This document shows, in pieces, positions 18,103-28,700 of a stretch of DNA of 64,000 bases. This DNA is from Chitinophaga sancti. Lineage in GTDB: Bacteria; Bacteroidota; Bacteroidia; Chitinophagales; Chitinophagaceae. Position numbers and translations under genes: made by a program. The stretch spans positions 7,138,501 through 7,202,500 of the forward strand of contig NZ_CP139972.1 in assembly GCF_034424315.1 (NCBI RefSeq). The letters run 5' to 3'. The notes beneath the pieces were generated by a model, which was given only the letters and a program-made list of their open reading frames with translations, did not search any database and had not been told where the DNA came from. Within the stretch, counting starts at the first letter, position 1. Every line of letters starts with the position of its first letter.

Positions 18103-20502
18103 TTAATCTGCGCGATTTTTTTCACTTTCGTTACCAAATTTCTGGTTCCTGGCTTTTACTTTCTGGCTTCCTATTTTATAGGTAAGCGTGAACCTGAAAA
18201 ACCTGCGGTCAGGATAATCTGTATACCTGTAGGCGATGCCCCCTGAGTTAGTTGCCGCACGGTCCTTATTGGTTCGCAATAGATCCTGCACCACCAGGGC
18301 GGCCTGCAGGCTGCGTTTCAGGAATGAATAACTAAGCCCGATGTCAAGGCTTTCAGCATCTTGCTGCTTATAGATGTCTACGAATTGTGGAGACTGATAC
18401 CAGAAATTTACCTCTCCCCTGAAGGTCTTACTTTTGTTGAATGAGAAGTTATTGTTCGTACTAAAGTACAGACCATAACCATCAGCATTCTGCAGGTGAA
18501 GATCCCTGTTCGTGGAAGTTTTATTATAAAATACATTTAGTTCGTTCTCACTTTCCCACCAGCTGATCCCATTGAAAACAAAGATCTCAGAAACATTCCA
18601 GGAACTGGTGGTATAATAGTTCATATCAATAAGATAGGAAACTTTGGATGCGGTGTCAAACAATGGTGGGTTGCCAATTCCGTTCGTCGTCTTCGAATAG
18701 GAGAATATTGTCGTCAGCATTTCTTTATAGCTATGCTGAAGCTCAATATTGCTTGTATAAGCGGGAATTAACATTGGATTACCCTGTGTATAACTATAAG
18801 TGCTGTAATATACCCGGAATGGATTCAACTCATTGAACCTTGGCCTGGATAATCGCCTGCCGTACGACAGGGAAAAAGTGTGCTGTTCGTTGGCCGTATA
18901 CTGCAGGTATCCTGTAGGGAATAATTTCGAATAATTATTTGTGGTGACTGTTCCCAGCGTAACCGAGTTCCCTTTTGTCTGTGTATTTTCCAGTCTCAAA
19001 CCCAGCTGCAGTTCCCATTTTTTCGAAAGTTGTTTCCTGCCGGATGCATACAGGGCCTCCATGTTCTCATCATAAATGAAATGGTTGCTCCTGGCCGGAT
19101 CAAGCACCGGGTGCCCCGATGTTAAGCCATAATAGGCGTTATTATAGTCCGTTTTTGAAAAGTATATCTTGGCGCCATAAGATAGATCTACCCAGGAAAA
19201 AGGATGCTTTACATCGGTTTTGAAAGAATAGATGTTGAGATTCTGACCACCTGTATTTGAAGCTGCATTAAATCCCCCGGGTAACGTGGTTCCATTTCCC
19301 GATCGGCTTTGCGTAACAAAATTTCTCGAGATGTTATTGTTGTAGTCAAAGTAGTCCAGGTCAAATGAAATACTTCTTCCCAGCGTATCTATTTTAACTA
19401 CCGAATGAAGGTTGATCGCATTCGAATTGATCTTTTTCTTTTCGTTATTAGTTGCATCGATCACTGAATCTACCAGGTTTGACGAGGGGTGTGCCACGGT
19501 GGTCTTGTTGAGCTGTCCTGTTTCGGGTTTATTAAAACTCCCGAGGTACTGCACACCAATGCTTACACGGTCTGATAGCTGGTAATCGAGGCTGCTGCGT
19601 ATGCTGAACAGGTTAGCATATACCCTTCTTACAAAATCGTTGTTCCATATCCCGGTGGAGTAGGGGATGTACTCTGTCTCCACACCCTTCTTTGACCCTT
19701 TTGTATAATTGACATCCGCGTAGAACGATAACTTATTTTTCTGATAAGTGAATGAACCGCCATTACTATAGGTTGCATAGGTGGCCTGCTTGTAACTACT
19801 GGTGAGTGAAGCATTCCAGCTGTCAGATTTTACCTTCTTCAGGATGATATTGACGATCCCGTTATTCCCTTCTGCATCATATTTTGCAGGTGGATTGGTG
19901 ATGATCTCGATCGTCTTGATCTGTTCCATCCTGATTGCCCGCAGGTAATTGATCAGGTCCTCTCCTGATAACTGTACCAGCCGGTCATTCACCATTACCG
20001 CCATCCCGCTTTTGCCTGTCATGGTAATCGCGTCCTCTTTCACTTTTACAAGTGGCGTTACTTTTAGTACATCCGTTGCATCTCCGCCGGCAGCTACAAT
20101 TGAGTTTTCCACATTGAACACCAGGCGGTCTATCTTTTTCTCTATCAATAGTCGCCTGGAGGTGACCGTAATACCCTGCAATACTTTGTCTGTACCGGCA
20201 GTATAGCGAATGTTGACCATCGTATCACGAACGAGTAAAAATGATGGCTGTACCTGCCTGTTGCCCAGGTAGCTGCCTGCCAGTCGGTAAGGCCCGGCCT
20301 GAATGTTTGTGAAAGCATAGTTCCCTACGCTATCGGAAGAACATGTCTGGATCACCGCACTATCTCTCATTAACTCTATCGTCGCATATAAGACAGGCAT
20401 TCCCTTGTTATCAGTGATCTTTCCTCGAACTTTGTACTGCGCGGTGGCCTCACTCAACATAATAAGCGGGCTGAATAATATGAAAAGGATCGTTGGACGC
20501 AT
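18103..20502 (-). CDS. Outer-membrane beta-barrel receptor (TonB-dependent-receptor-like)
   Basis: A 799-residue protein with a signal peptide (ending ATAQ). Residues about 23-105 form a carboxypeptidase-regulatory-like domain (VRGKITDNKGMPVLYATIEL). A plug region follows (LLIEKKIDRLVFNVENSI, IKTIEIITNPPAKYDAEG, NNGIVNIILKK), then a large barrel of the OMP_b-brl_3 type. This receptor subtype is common in Bacteroidota next to secreted-peptide genes. It is the first gene of the RiPP operon in transcription order, 98 nt before the precursor. It may release, take up or give self-protection against the mature peptide; which one is unknown. The C-terminus is very basic (KVKARNQKFGNESEKN) after the last strand. 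Confidence 0.85.
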   Translation of the reverse strand: MRPTILFILFSPLIMLSEATAQYKVRGKITDNKGMPVLYATIELMRDSAVIQTCSSDSVGNYAFTNIQAGPYRLAGSYLGNRQVQPSFLLVRDTMVNIRYTAGTDKVLQGITVTSRRLLIEKKIDRLVFNVENSIVAAGGDATDVLKVTPLVKVKEDAITMTGKSGMAVMVNDRLVQLSGEDLINYLRAIRMEQIKTIEIITNPPAKYDAEGNNGIVNIILKKVKSDSWNASLTSSYKQATYATYSNGGSFTYQKNKLSFYADVNYTKGSKKGVETEYIPYSTGIWNNDFVRRVYANLFSIRSSLDYQLSDRVSIGVQYLGSFNKPETGQLNKTTVAHPSSNLVDSVIDATNNEKKKINSNAINLHSVVKIDTLGRSISFDLDYFDYNNNISRNFVTQSRSGNGTTLPGGFNAASNTGGQNLNIYSFKTDVKHPFSWVDLSYGAKIYFSKTDYNNAYYGLTSGHPVLDPARSNHFIYDENMEALYASGRKQLSKKWELQLGLRLENTQTKGNSVTLGTVTTNNYSKLFPTGYLQYTANEQHTFSLSYGRRLSRPRFNELNPFRVYYSTYSYTQGNPMLIPAYTSNIELQHSYKEMLTTIFSYSKTTNGIGNPPLFDTASKVSYLIDMNYYTTSSWNVSEIFVFNGISWWESENELNVFYNKTSTNRDLHLQNADGYGLYFSTNNNFSFNKSKTFRGEVNFWYQSPQFVDIYKQQDAESLDIGLSYSFLKRSLQAALVVQDLLRTNKDRAATNSGGIAYRYTDYPDRRFFRFTLTYKIGSQKVKARNQKFGNESEKNRAD

Positions 20503-20869
20503 GGGTTTGATAGGAAGTGTAGAATATGGTGGAATTATTCTTGGGATGTCCTTTCATGAGCTGGTGTACTCATATATTTAAACAAAAAACAATGTTCCCC
20601 GGTAAACAATACGATGGCAGATTCTACCACTCGCGTCCCACGATAGCTACAATAATATAGGTTATTTGATGTTTATAATGCTTTGGATTGTTTTATAAAT
20701 TTTAAACAAAAGTTTCAATACTCAAAGTTTTTGAACAGGTTTTTGTTTCCGTAAAGGAATCTTGTTTTTTGGAACGCATTTAAAAGTGTAATATTTTTTT
20801 TGGCTTACCTTTGTTTTATACCTAAATTACTTGAATGTACATGATAACCATGCAAATAATCTCTAGCAT
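20503..20869. promoter_or_regulatory. Divergent control region of the RiPP operon and the XRE regulator
   Basis: An AT-rich 367-nt gap separates the divergent receptor and XRE genes. A TACCTTTG box at 20806-20813 on the plus strand fits the -7 consensus and would serve the XRE gene, with a leader of about 55 nt. No clear -7 box for the receptor direction was found by eye. XRE-type proteins often bind in such shared regions. Confidence 0.45.
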
Positions 20870-21097
20870 ATGAATCATAAGCAAAACAAACTTTTAGGAG
20901 CTAATTTGCAGGCGATGAGAATTAAAAAAGACGTAAAGCAGGAGACAGTAGCAAGGGAACTAAATGTGTCTAAATCGTATGTAAGTAAAATAGAGAATGG
21001 AAAAATGGCGATAACAGTAACGACTTTGGTCAACTATTGTGCTGTTATCGGGTCAGATTTCAGGGATGCAGTTGAATGCCTTACAAGAGCAGTATAA
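20870..21097 (+). CDS. Small XRE-family transcriptional regulator
   Basis: A 75-residue single-domain HTH protein. LGANLQAMRIKKDVKQETVA, then LNVSKSYVSKIENGKM, is a textbook five-helix HTH_3 domain with recognition helix SKSYVSKIENG. There is no sensor domain, so it would be controlled by its own level or by a partner. It is divergent from the RiPP receptor and is the only regulator beside the cluster, so it may control it. The gap after it, to 21357, holds no gene I can support. Confidence 0.85.
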   Translation: MNHKQNKLLGANLQAMRIKKDVKQETVARELNVSKSYVSKIENGKMAITVTTLVNYCAVIGSDFRDAVECLTRAV

Positions 21098-21357
21098 CGT
21101 AAATCCTATTTGATGTAGCCCCCTATTAAGCCCACACACGACAATGAGACAACAGCTTAAAACCTCTATCCGAACCCTTAATCAACAGATTGTATTGTTA
21201 ACATTCTTACTGTACTGTATTAACGCTCTTATTAAGCCTAAAACAATGTAGCTGCGATCCTGAACGGATCTTTGTCTGAAGCATTTCGCTGTCCGCCATA
21301 AAAAAGGCGTCCATGAAAAAAGTCATTCATCAACGGGAGTGAGATCCTGTTTTTGAT

Positions 21358-21391
21358 AGGAAAGGCTGCCGTTTTTACAGCAGCCTTTCCT
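21358..21391 (-). terminator. Terminator after the TonB-dependent receptor
   Basis: A 12-bp stem, AGGAAAGGCTGC with GCAGCCTTTCCT, has a 10-nt loop. It lies about 20 nt downstream of the receptor stop on the minus strand. Confidence 0.75.
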
Positions 21392-21410
21392 GTCAAAATT
21401 ATCTAAACAC

Positions 21411-23843
21411 TTAAAACTTATATGCAAAACTTGCAGCCAGCCTTCTCGGCAGCTGCTTTTCCAGGGTAGACCAACCAGCAAAATACTCTTTATTGGTCAG
21501 GTTATCCAGCTTCAGCGCCACCCGATACTTAGGTGCATTATAGAATACGGTTGCATTCAGTACCACATAAGAAGGTAGGGTGAATCTACCCGTCCTGCTA
21601 TCATTCGTGATGATATTCTCACTCGCATAGTTACCACCAAAACCAGCACCCAGGCCTTTCAGGTCACCTTGTACAAAAGTATAACCAGCCCACATATTCA
21701 CCAGTGTATTAGGACCAGCAGATACCGGCCTTCTGCCTTCCTGGTAATAATATGATTTGGTCATCTTGCTATCGTTATAGCTATAACCTGCTATGATGTT
21801 CAAACCCGGTACAGGATTCGCAGCCATTTCCAGCTCCACGCCTTTGCTCTTTTGTGTACCATTCTGCACCGTCACATTATAAGATGTATCACCTACAGTT
21901 ACAGACTGTGAATAAGTAGAATTAGATACAGCAATATCATAGTAGCTCGCAGTGAAGCCCAGTTTATGATCCAGTACATCCAGTTTCACACCACCTTCCC
22001 ACTGGTTCGCCTGCTGCGGTTTCAGCACGTCAGGATAACCAGGCAAACTATAGTTATTAACAGGTGCTACGTTTTTGAAACCATTCATGTAGTTAGCGAA
22101 CAGGCTCACCTGGTCTTTCACTACCTGGTATACGATGCCAAATTTAGGAGATACACCCGTCTGACCATATTTACCAGTAGTCGTACTCGTTAGGTAGTTC
22201 GTACTTCCTTTGCTTTCAAAACGGTCTACACGTACACTCGCCATTACGAGCAATGCATCTGTAATATTGAATACATCAGATACATACGCACTGTACACCT
22301 GTGCACTGTTACCATTCTTAGAACCCGTAGTACCCGCCAGTTTCGCATCTACTGATGCCCTGCTCAGGGTACCATAGCTTGCATCTTTAGCATTGGTCAC
22401 ATCTACGATATCAAATCTTGGAGATGCGCTATTGTTATTCACAGTACTCTGATCATTGAAGTCCAGGCCAAATACGATGCGGTTACGCAAACCACCAATC
22501 CTGAAATCACCAATGAAGTTCTGCTGGATATCAGTAGTAGTAGTGGTCGCATTCTGGTAATAAGCGAAACGGCTGGCCAGTGAATCACTTGGTGCAACAG
22601 CTCCCTGGTCCAGGAACATGACATAAGAATAATAACCATCGCTCTTACGGGAACTTCTTGACAGGTTTGTCTGTGAAGTCCAGCTATCAGAGATCTTATA
22701 ATTCGCCTGACCATAAAAGTTTACAGTAGGGTTCTTATAAGTCAGATCATTTGAAGTATAAGATTTATTGAAATCCATGTGCAGCTGATCCGGCGTACGT
22801 GCTTTCAGCTGACGGCTACGGTTCATGAACAACATCATGGTGTTTGTAGATTCGCTGTTATAAATCTCCGCATTGATCAGGAATGACAGGCGGTCATTCG
22901 CCTTAAATGCGAGGCTGGGTGCTACAAAGAAAGACTTCCTGAAACCCGCGTCCTGGAAACTACCTTCTGTATGATAAGCTGCATTCAAACGCAGGATCGC
23001 AGATTTATCCTCATTCAGCGGTGCATTTACATCAGCAGTAAAACGGCTTAGGCCATAACCGCCAATGGTATACGCTACCTCACCACCAAAATGATCGTAA
23101 GGCCGCTTAGTTACAATATTCAACAAACCACCGAAAGAAATAAAGCTACTGCCAAACAAAGTGCTGCTTGGGCCTTTAATCACCTCGATTCTTTCCACAT
23201 TCGCAGGATCAATACCGCCATTGGTCAAACCCGGAACACCATTGATCATGGTTGGCTGTACAGCAAAACCCCTGATAGAAAAGTAACCCGCGCCATCGCC
23301 CGGACGACCGGTAGAAGACCATAATTTAGTCAGACCCGGTGTATTCTTCAACGCATCGTCGAAGTTCGTTACCACCTGCTCCTTCAACAGGTCCTTGGAA
23401 ATAGAACTGTATACCTGTGGATTTTCAAGGTTCCTGATAGGCAAACGCGCTATCTGCTCAGATTCTTTTTTACCAAACTTTGCACGACCTGTAGCAATTT
23501 CTACTTCCTGCAGCTGGGTGTCAGAAACTTCCAGGCTCAGGGTCATCTGCGTGGTATTATCTTCACTTACAGTGATAGTTTCTTCTTTGGTGCTATAACC
23601 TACCAGCCTCACCTGTAAGGTGTATGTGCCTGGTTTTACATGGTGAATAGAGAAAGTACCATCATCATCAGTAACCGCTGATTTCTTGGTACCCTTTAAT
23701 ACCACCGTCACCTGACCTGCTGGTTTACCCTCTGTGGTAGTTATTTTCCCCTTAATGGTTCCGTTTCCGTCCAGGTCATTAGCAGACAAAATGCCTGTGC
23801 ATAAAAATAAGAACGCCGAAAAAAGTAGTAGAATGGATTTCAT
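21411..23843 (-). CDS. TonB-dependent siderophore-type receptor
   Basis: I start at the ATG at 23843, which gives 810 residues and a clean signal peptide (MKSILLLFSAFLFLCTGILS); the in-frame ATG at 23900 would add 19 residues before it. Residues about 30-110 are a carboxypeptidase-regulatory-like domain (GTIKGKITTTEGKPAGQVTV). The plug (SSISKDLLKEQVVTNFDDAL, YFSIRGFAVQPTMINGVPG, VERIEVIKGPSSTLFG) and a 22-strand-type barrel ending RRLAASFAYKF follow. The plug and barrel blocks are those of siderophore receptors (FhuA/FepA-like). The ligand is unknown. It stands alone, divergent from the efflux locus; iron regulation is likely by family but no Fur box was found. Confidence 0.9.
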   Translation of the reverse strand: MKSILLLFSAFLFLCTGILSANDLDGNGTIKGKITTTEGKPAGQVTVVLKGTKKSAVTDDDGTFSIHHVKPGTYTLQVRLVGYSTKEETITVSEDNTTQMTLSLEVSDTQLQEVEIATGRAKFGKKESEQIARLPIRNLENPQVYSSISKDLLKEQVVTNFDDALKNTPGLTKLWSSTGRPGDGAGYFSIRGFAVQPTMINGVPGLTNGGIDPANVERIEVIKGPSSTLFGSSFISFGGLLNIVTKRPYDHFGGEVAYTIGGYGLSRFTADVNAPLNEDKSAILRLNAAYHTEGSFQDAGFRKSFFVAPSLAFKANDRLSFLINAEIYNSESTNTMMLFMNRSRQLKARTPDQLHMDFNKSYTSNDLTYKNPTVNFYGQANYKISDSWTSQTNLSRSSRKSDGYYSYVMFLDQGAVAPSDSLASRFAYYQNATTTTTDIQQNFIGDFRIGGLRNRIVFGLDFNDQSTVNNNSASPRFDIVDVTNAKDASYGTLSRASVDAKLAGTTGSKNGNSAQVYSAYVSDVFNITDALLVMASVRVDRFESKGSTNYLTSTTTGKYGQTGVSPKFGIVYQVVKDQVSLFANYMNGFKNVAPVNNYSLPGYPDVLKPQQANQWEGGVKLDVLDHKLGFTASYYDIAVSNSTYSQSVTVGDTSYNVTVQNGTQKSKGVELEMAANPVPGLNIIAGYSYNDSKMTKSYYYQEGRRPVSAGPNTLVNMWAGYTFVQGDLKGLGAGFGGNYASENIITNDSRTGRFTLPSYVVLNATVFYNAPKYRVALKLDNLTNKEYFAGWSTLEKQLPRRLAASFAYKF

Positions 23844-24127
23844 CGCTGTATAAGTTTGCGCCGCAAAAGTGAACACTAATCTGTTAATGCGTTTTAACAT
23901 TTGGGAATACTGTTTACGCTATCCGGAAAAATTTCCCGCTGAAACCGATCCAGATGTGAATGGAAAAATAATTTCCGGGCCTGCTGATAATCTTTTAAGG
24001 ACTTTTTAATAATCACCGTGTAAGCACCAACGGTACTGTATTCCCCCGGCCAAATCTTCATTGCTGACTTACCGCTCATCACAGCCAGCTTTGTATGTAT
24101 TATATAACTTATCTATTTTGCGCCCGG

Positions 24128-24517
24128 ATGAAAAAGCTAATAAGGATTTTCCTCTCACTCTGTATCCTGATCCTTGCCGGGTATAGTCACCTGAAGGCCA
24201 CTACGCCGCGGGACCATGTCTCGACGTCGTCGGCCAGGTTGCTTATGCTCATCGAACAGGAAGATGATGTGTTGAACATCCGCAATCATCCACATAGCTT
24301 TGAGCGCTTAAATTTAAAGTTCACCGAGACTGATAATGAGGACGACACTGATGAGATGTCAGGTTTCAAAAAGCATCTCACCATCGGTAATAACTTTACC
24401 ACTGTTTTCTCCCCATCCGCACCCCATTACCAACACCCGTATTTTCTTCCCAACTCATATCCTGCTCACAGTACTGACCAGTGTCTTTATATAAGGCACG
24501 GTGTACTACGTATCTGA
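24128..24517 (+). CDS. Small secreted hypothetical protein
   Basis: I start at the ATG at 24128 (129 residues); a longer reading from 24095 adds 11 residues before the signal peptide. Residues 1-24 form a signal peptide (LIRIFLSLCILILAGYSHLKA). The rest is acidic in the middle (TETDNEDDTDEM) and rich in Pro, His and Tyr near the end. No domain is recognised. It is 111 nt upstream of the efflux adaptor in the same direction and may share its transcript. It could be a small envelope-stress or accessory protein, but that is a guess. Confidence 0.6.
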   Translation: MKKLIRIFLSLCILILAGYSHLKATTPRDHVSTSSARLLMLIEQEDDVLNIRNHPHSFERLNLKFTETDNEDDTDEMSGFKKHLTIGNNFTTVFSPSAPHYQHPYFLPNSYPAHSTDQCLYIRHGVLRI

Positions 24518-24628
24518 TATATTTTTTCCAACCAGTGTTTTTTTATTGCTTAGAACTTCCACGTCCACAGGATACGGAGGTTTATTGTCATTCGCGCACC
24601 ACTTAAAAAATAGAATCGCATCCTTATT

Positions 24629-25723
24629 ATGAAGAGAAGTTCAATGCTCGTCGTGGGCTTGTATGCACTGTTGTGCTTTGCAAGCTGTAAATCATCAAAG
24701 AAAGAGGAAGAAAAGGAAGGGGAAACCAGGTATCTCGTCACCACCCCCATTAAAATGGACACCTCTGTTACCAGGGAATATGTATCCCAGATCCGCTCTT
24801 TCCGTAACATCGAACTCAGGGCACAGGAGAAAGGCTATCTGCAAAATATCTTCGTAGATGAAGGTCAGTTTGTAAAAGAAGGCCAGCTCCTGTTTAAGAT
24901 TATGCCCAAAGTGTATGAAGCAGAACTGGAAAAAGCCCAGGCAGAAGCCCAGGCAGCGGAAATAGAACTGCAGAATACCAAATCCCTCGCGGACAAAAAC
25001 GTCGTATCAAAAAATGAACTGGCAATGGCACAGGCAAACCTCGCCAAAGCAAAAGCTGAACTGTCCCTGGCCAAAGTACACCTGGCATTTACCGACATCA
25101 GGGCTCCTTTTGATGGGATCATCGACCGCCTGCCTTTGAAATTGGGTAGCCTGGTGGATGAAGGTGAACTGCTCTCCAGCCTTTCTGACAACCGCCAGAT
25201 GTATGTGTACTTCAATGTATCTGAACCTGAATACCTGAACTATGAAGAAGGCCTGAAAGAGAAAAAAGCGAAGATGCCAGTGAACCTGCTCATGGCTAAC
25301 AGCGAAGTGTTCAAACATACAGGTAACGTAGAAACGATCGAGAGTGAGTTCAACAACGAAACGGGTAACATCGCTTTCCGTGCTACATTCCCTAATCCTG
25401 AAGGCCTGCTCAGGCACGGTGAAACCGGTAAAGTACAGATGGTCGTACCGCTGAAAAGTGCCGTTGTAATTCCGCAGAAAGCAACATTCGAAATCCAGGA
25501 TAAGCACTATGTATTCCTCGTAGACAAGGACAACAAAGTGAAATCGCAGGAGATCGCTGTGGCAGCAGAAATGCCAGACCTGTTTGTAGTAGGAGACGGA
25601 CTTTCCGAAACTGACAAAATACTGCTCGAAGGCGTGCAGAAGGTGAGAGACAATGATAAGATCACCTACGAGTTTGAGGAACCAGCTAAAGTAATCTCGC
25701 ACCTGAGACTGAAGGCTGAATAG
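24629..25723 (+). CDS. RND efflux periplasmic adaptor (HlyD/AcrA type)
   Basis: A 364-residue lipoprotein: the signal ends LCFASC with C20 as the lipid site. A charged linker, then the barrel-sandwich halves (RNIELRAQEKGYLQNIFVDE and DIRAPFDGIIDRLPLKLGSL) flank a short alpha hairpin (about residues 95-155, with EAQAAEIELQ). The beta-barrel and membrane-proximal domains follow. It links the inner-membrane pump to the outer-membrane channel. The pump gene starts 24 nt after its stop, so this is the first gene of a three-gene operon. Confidence 0.92.
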   Translation: MKRSSMLVVGLYALLCFASCKSSKKEEEKEGETRYLVTTPIKMDTSVTREYVSQIRSFRNIELRAQEKGYLQNIFVDEGQFVKEGQLLFKIMPKVYEAELEKAQAEAQAAEIELQNTKSLADKNVVSKNELAMAQANLAKAKAELSLAKVHLAFTDIRAPFDGIIDRLPLKLGSLVDEGELLSSLSDNRQMYVYFNVSEPEYLNYEEGLKEKKAKMPVNLLMANSEVFKHTGNVETIESEFNNETGNIAFRATFPNPEGLLRHGETGKVQMVVPLKSAVVIPQKATFEIQDKHYVFLVDKDNKVKSQEIAVAAEMPDLFVVGDGLSETDKILLEGVQKVRDNDKITYEFEEPAKVISHLRLKAE

Positions 25724-25747
25724 TCTAAGTATCCAAAAAGTATTTAA

Positions 25748-28700
25748 ATGTTCAGTAATATTCTTAAAAGGCCCGTCCTTTCTATCATTATATCCGTCCT
25801 GATCCTCTTCTTAGGGGTATTAGGTATGACACAGCTTCCCATTACACAGTTCCCTGCTATCTCGCCAGTTACTGTAAAAGTATCTGCCGAATACCCGGGA
25901 GCGAATGGTGAGCTGTTGGTAAAAACAGTAATCATTCCGCTGGAAAGAGCAATCAATGGTGTACCCGGCATGAAGTACATGACTTCTGATGCCACCAACA
26001 CCGGTGAGGCAAACATCCAGATTATATTTGACCTGGGAACCGATCCAAACACGGCTTCCCTGAACGTACAGAACCGTATCGCCAAGGTGTTGAACAAGCT
26101 GCCACCACTGGTGATCCGCGAAGGTTTGCTCACCTCTCTTGAGCAACCTGCCATGTTGATGTACCTGAACCTGTATTCAAAAGATCCGAAAACAGATGAA
26201 AGGTTCCTCTATAACTTTGCGGATATCAATATCATGCCTGAACTGACCCGTTTGCAGGGGGTAGGTAGTGCACGTATACTCGGTACCCGTGAGTACTCCA
26301 TGCGTATCTGGCTAAAGCCTGACCGTATGCTGGCCTACAAGATCTCCTCCGAAGAAGTATTGAAAGCACTGGGCAACCAGTCGCTGGAAGCTTCACCTGG
26401 TAAGACCGGCGAAAGCTCTGGTAAAAGATCCCAGGCATTTGAGTATGTAATGAAATACTCAGGTCGTTTCAGTACCAAAGAAGAATATGAAAACATCGTA
26501 CTGCGCGCAAATCCAAACGGGGAATTGCTGCGCCTGAAAGATGTAGCGGATATAGAATTCGGTAGCTTGTTCTACGATATCTATTCCAACCTGAATGGCA
26601 GACCTTCTGCTGCGATCGTCGTAAAACAGCTGTATGGTAGTAATGCGAGCAAGGTGATTGAAGAGGTGAAAGCGAAACTGGCAGAACTGAAGAAAACAAC
26701 TTTCCCTGCCGGTATGGATTACGCCATCAGCTATGACGTATCTAAATTCCTGGATGCCTCTATAGAAAAGGTAATACATACACTGGTGGAAGCATTCGTG
26801 CTGGTAGGCATCGTGGTATTCCTCTTCCTGGGTGACTGGCGCTCTACATTGATCCCTGCATTGGCAGTACCTGTATCCCTGGTAGGTACATTTATCTTCA
26901 TGGGGATGTTCGGGCTGACGATGAACATGATCACGCTCTTTGCGCTGGTACTGGCCATCGGTATCGTGGTGGATAACGCGATCGTGGTAATGGAGGCCGT
27001 GCACGCCAAAATGGAAGAAGAGCACCTCACCCCATACCTGGCAACCAAAAAGGTGGTACATGAAATAGCCGGTGCCGTTATTGCCATCACCTTCCTGATG
27101 GTAGCGGTGTTTGTGCCGGTGACATTCATGACAGGTCCGGTGGGCGTTTTCTACAGGCAGTTCGCTATCACTATGGCAGTATCTATCGTACTCTCCGGTG
27201 TGGTGGCATTGACACTGACCCCTGCATTGTGTGCGATGTTGTTAAAGAACAACCACGGACAGCCGAAGAAGAAAACATGGCTGAACAGGGGATTGGATGC
27301 CTTTAACAGGAGTTTTGAAAAACTCACCGGCAGGTATACCGGTTTACTCCGGAAAATTGTGAATGTGAGAACCGTGACCTGGGGTATGCTGATTGCATTC
27401 TGTGTGGGTACCTGGGCGATCAGTTCTACCTTGCCCACGGGTTTCATTCCTGCGGAAGACCAGGGTATGATCTATGGTATCATCCAGGCGCCTCCCGGTT
27501 CATCACTGGAAAGAACAAACGAAATAGCAGGGCGTTTACAAAAGATAGCAGAAAAGATTGATGGTATCAGTTCCGTATCTGCGCTGGCAGGTTATGAGAT
27601 CCTGACAGAGGGTACCGGTTCCAACGCAGGTACCTGCCTGATCAACCTGAAAGACTGGTCTGAGCGTAAGGAATCGGCAGAAGAGATCATCCGTGAACTG
27701 GAAGAGAAGTCTAAAGATATTCCGGGTGCCACGATCGAATTCTTCCAGCCACCGGCTGTACCGGGTTATGGTGCTGCGGGCGGTTTGGACTTACGCCTGC
27801 TCGATAAGACCGGAACTGCAGACTACAAAAAGTTCGAGAAGGTGAACAAGGAATTCGTAGATGCGTTGATGAAACGTAAGGAACTCACGTCGATCTTCTC
27901 CTTTTATAGTGCATCTTATCCACAATACATGCTGAAGATAGACAATGATGTAGCGCAACAGAAGGGCGTGACGATCGAAAATGCGATGAACACTATTTCT
28001 ACCTTGGTAGGTAGTAACTATGAAACCAGTTTTATCCGTTATGGTCGTTTGTATAAAGTGATGGTGCAGGCAGCGCCGCAGTACAGGGCATTGCCTGAGG
28101 ATATCCTGAAACTATATGTGAAGAATGATAAGGACGAAATGGTACCGATGTCAGCATTCATGCGGATGGATAAGTTTTATGGATTGAATGAGATCACCCG
28201 TTATAATATGTTCACCTCTTCAGCGATCAAGGGAGCACCTGCACCGGGTTACTCCAGTGGAGAGGCGATCAAAGCCATCCAGGAAGTAGCGGAGCAGACA
28301 TTGCCCAAAGGGTATGGTATAGACTGGGGTGGTATGACGAAGGATGAGGTAGGCCGTGGTAATGAAGCAGCGATCATCTTCCTGATCTGTCTCATATTCG
28401 TGTACATGGTACTGGCAGCGCAGTATGAAAGTTTCATGTTACCATTTGCGGTGATCCTCTCACTGCCTGCGGGTGTATTTGGTTCCTTCCTGTTAGTGAA
28501 ATTAATGGGCTTGGAAAACAACATCTATGCACAGGTAGGTTTGGTGATGCTGATAGGTCTGTTAGGTAAGAACGCCGTCCTGATCGTGGAGTTTGCAGTA
28601 CAGCGACACCGTTCAGGCGATACCGTATTGAATGCGGCGATCGAAGGAGCAAGGACGCGTTTCCGCCCGATCCTGATGACATCATTTGCATTCATCGCGG

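Noticed and set aside
21144-21251. 35-residue ORF with a hydrophobic stretch after the XRE gene
   Set aside because: It has a membrane-like segment but no leader motif, family or ribosome site, and no sign of conservation can be seen.
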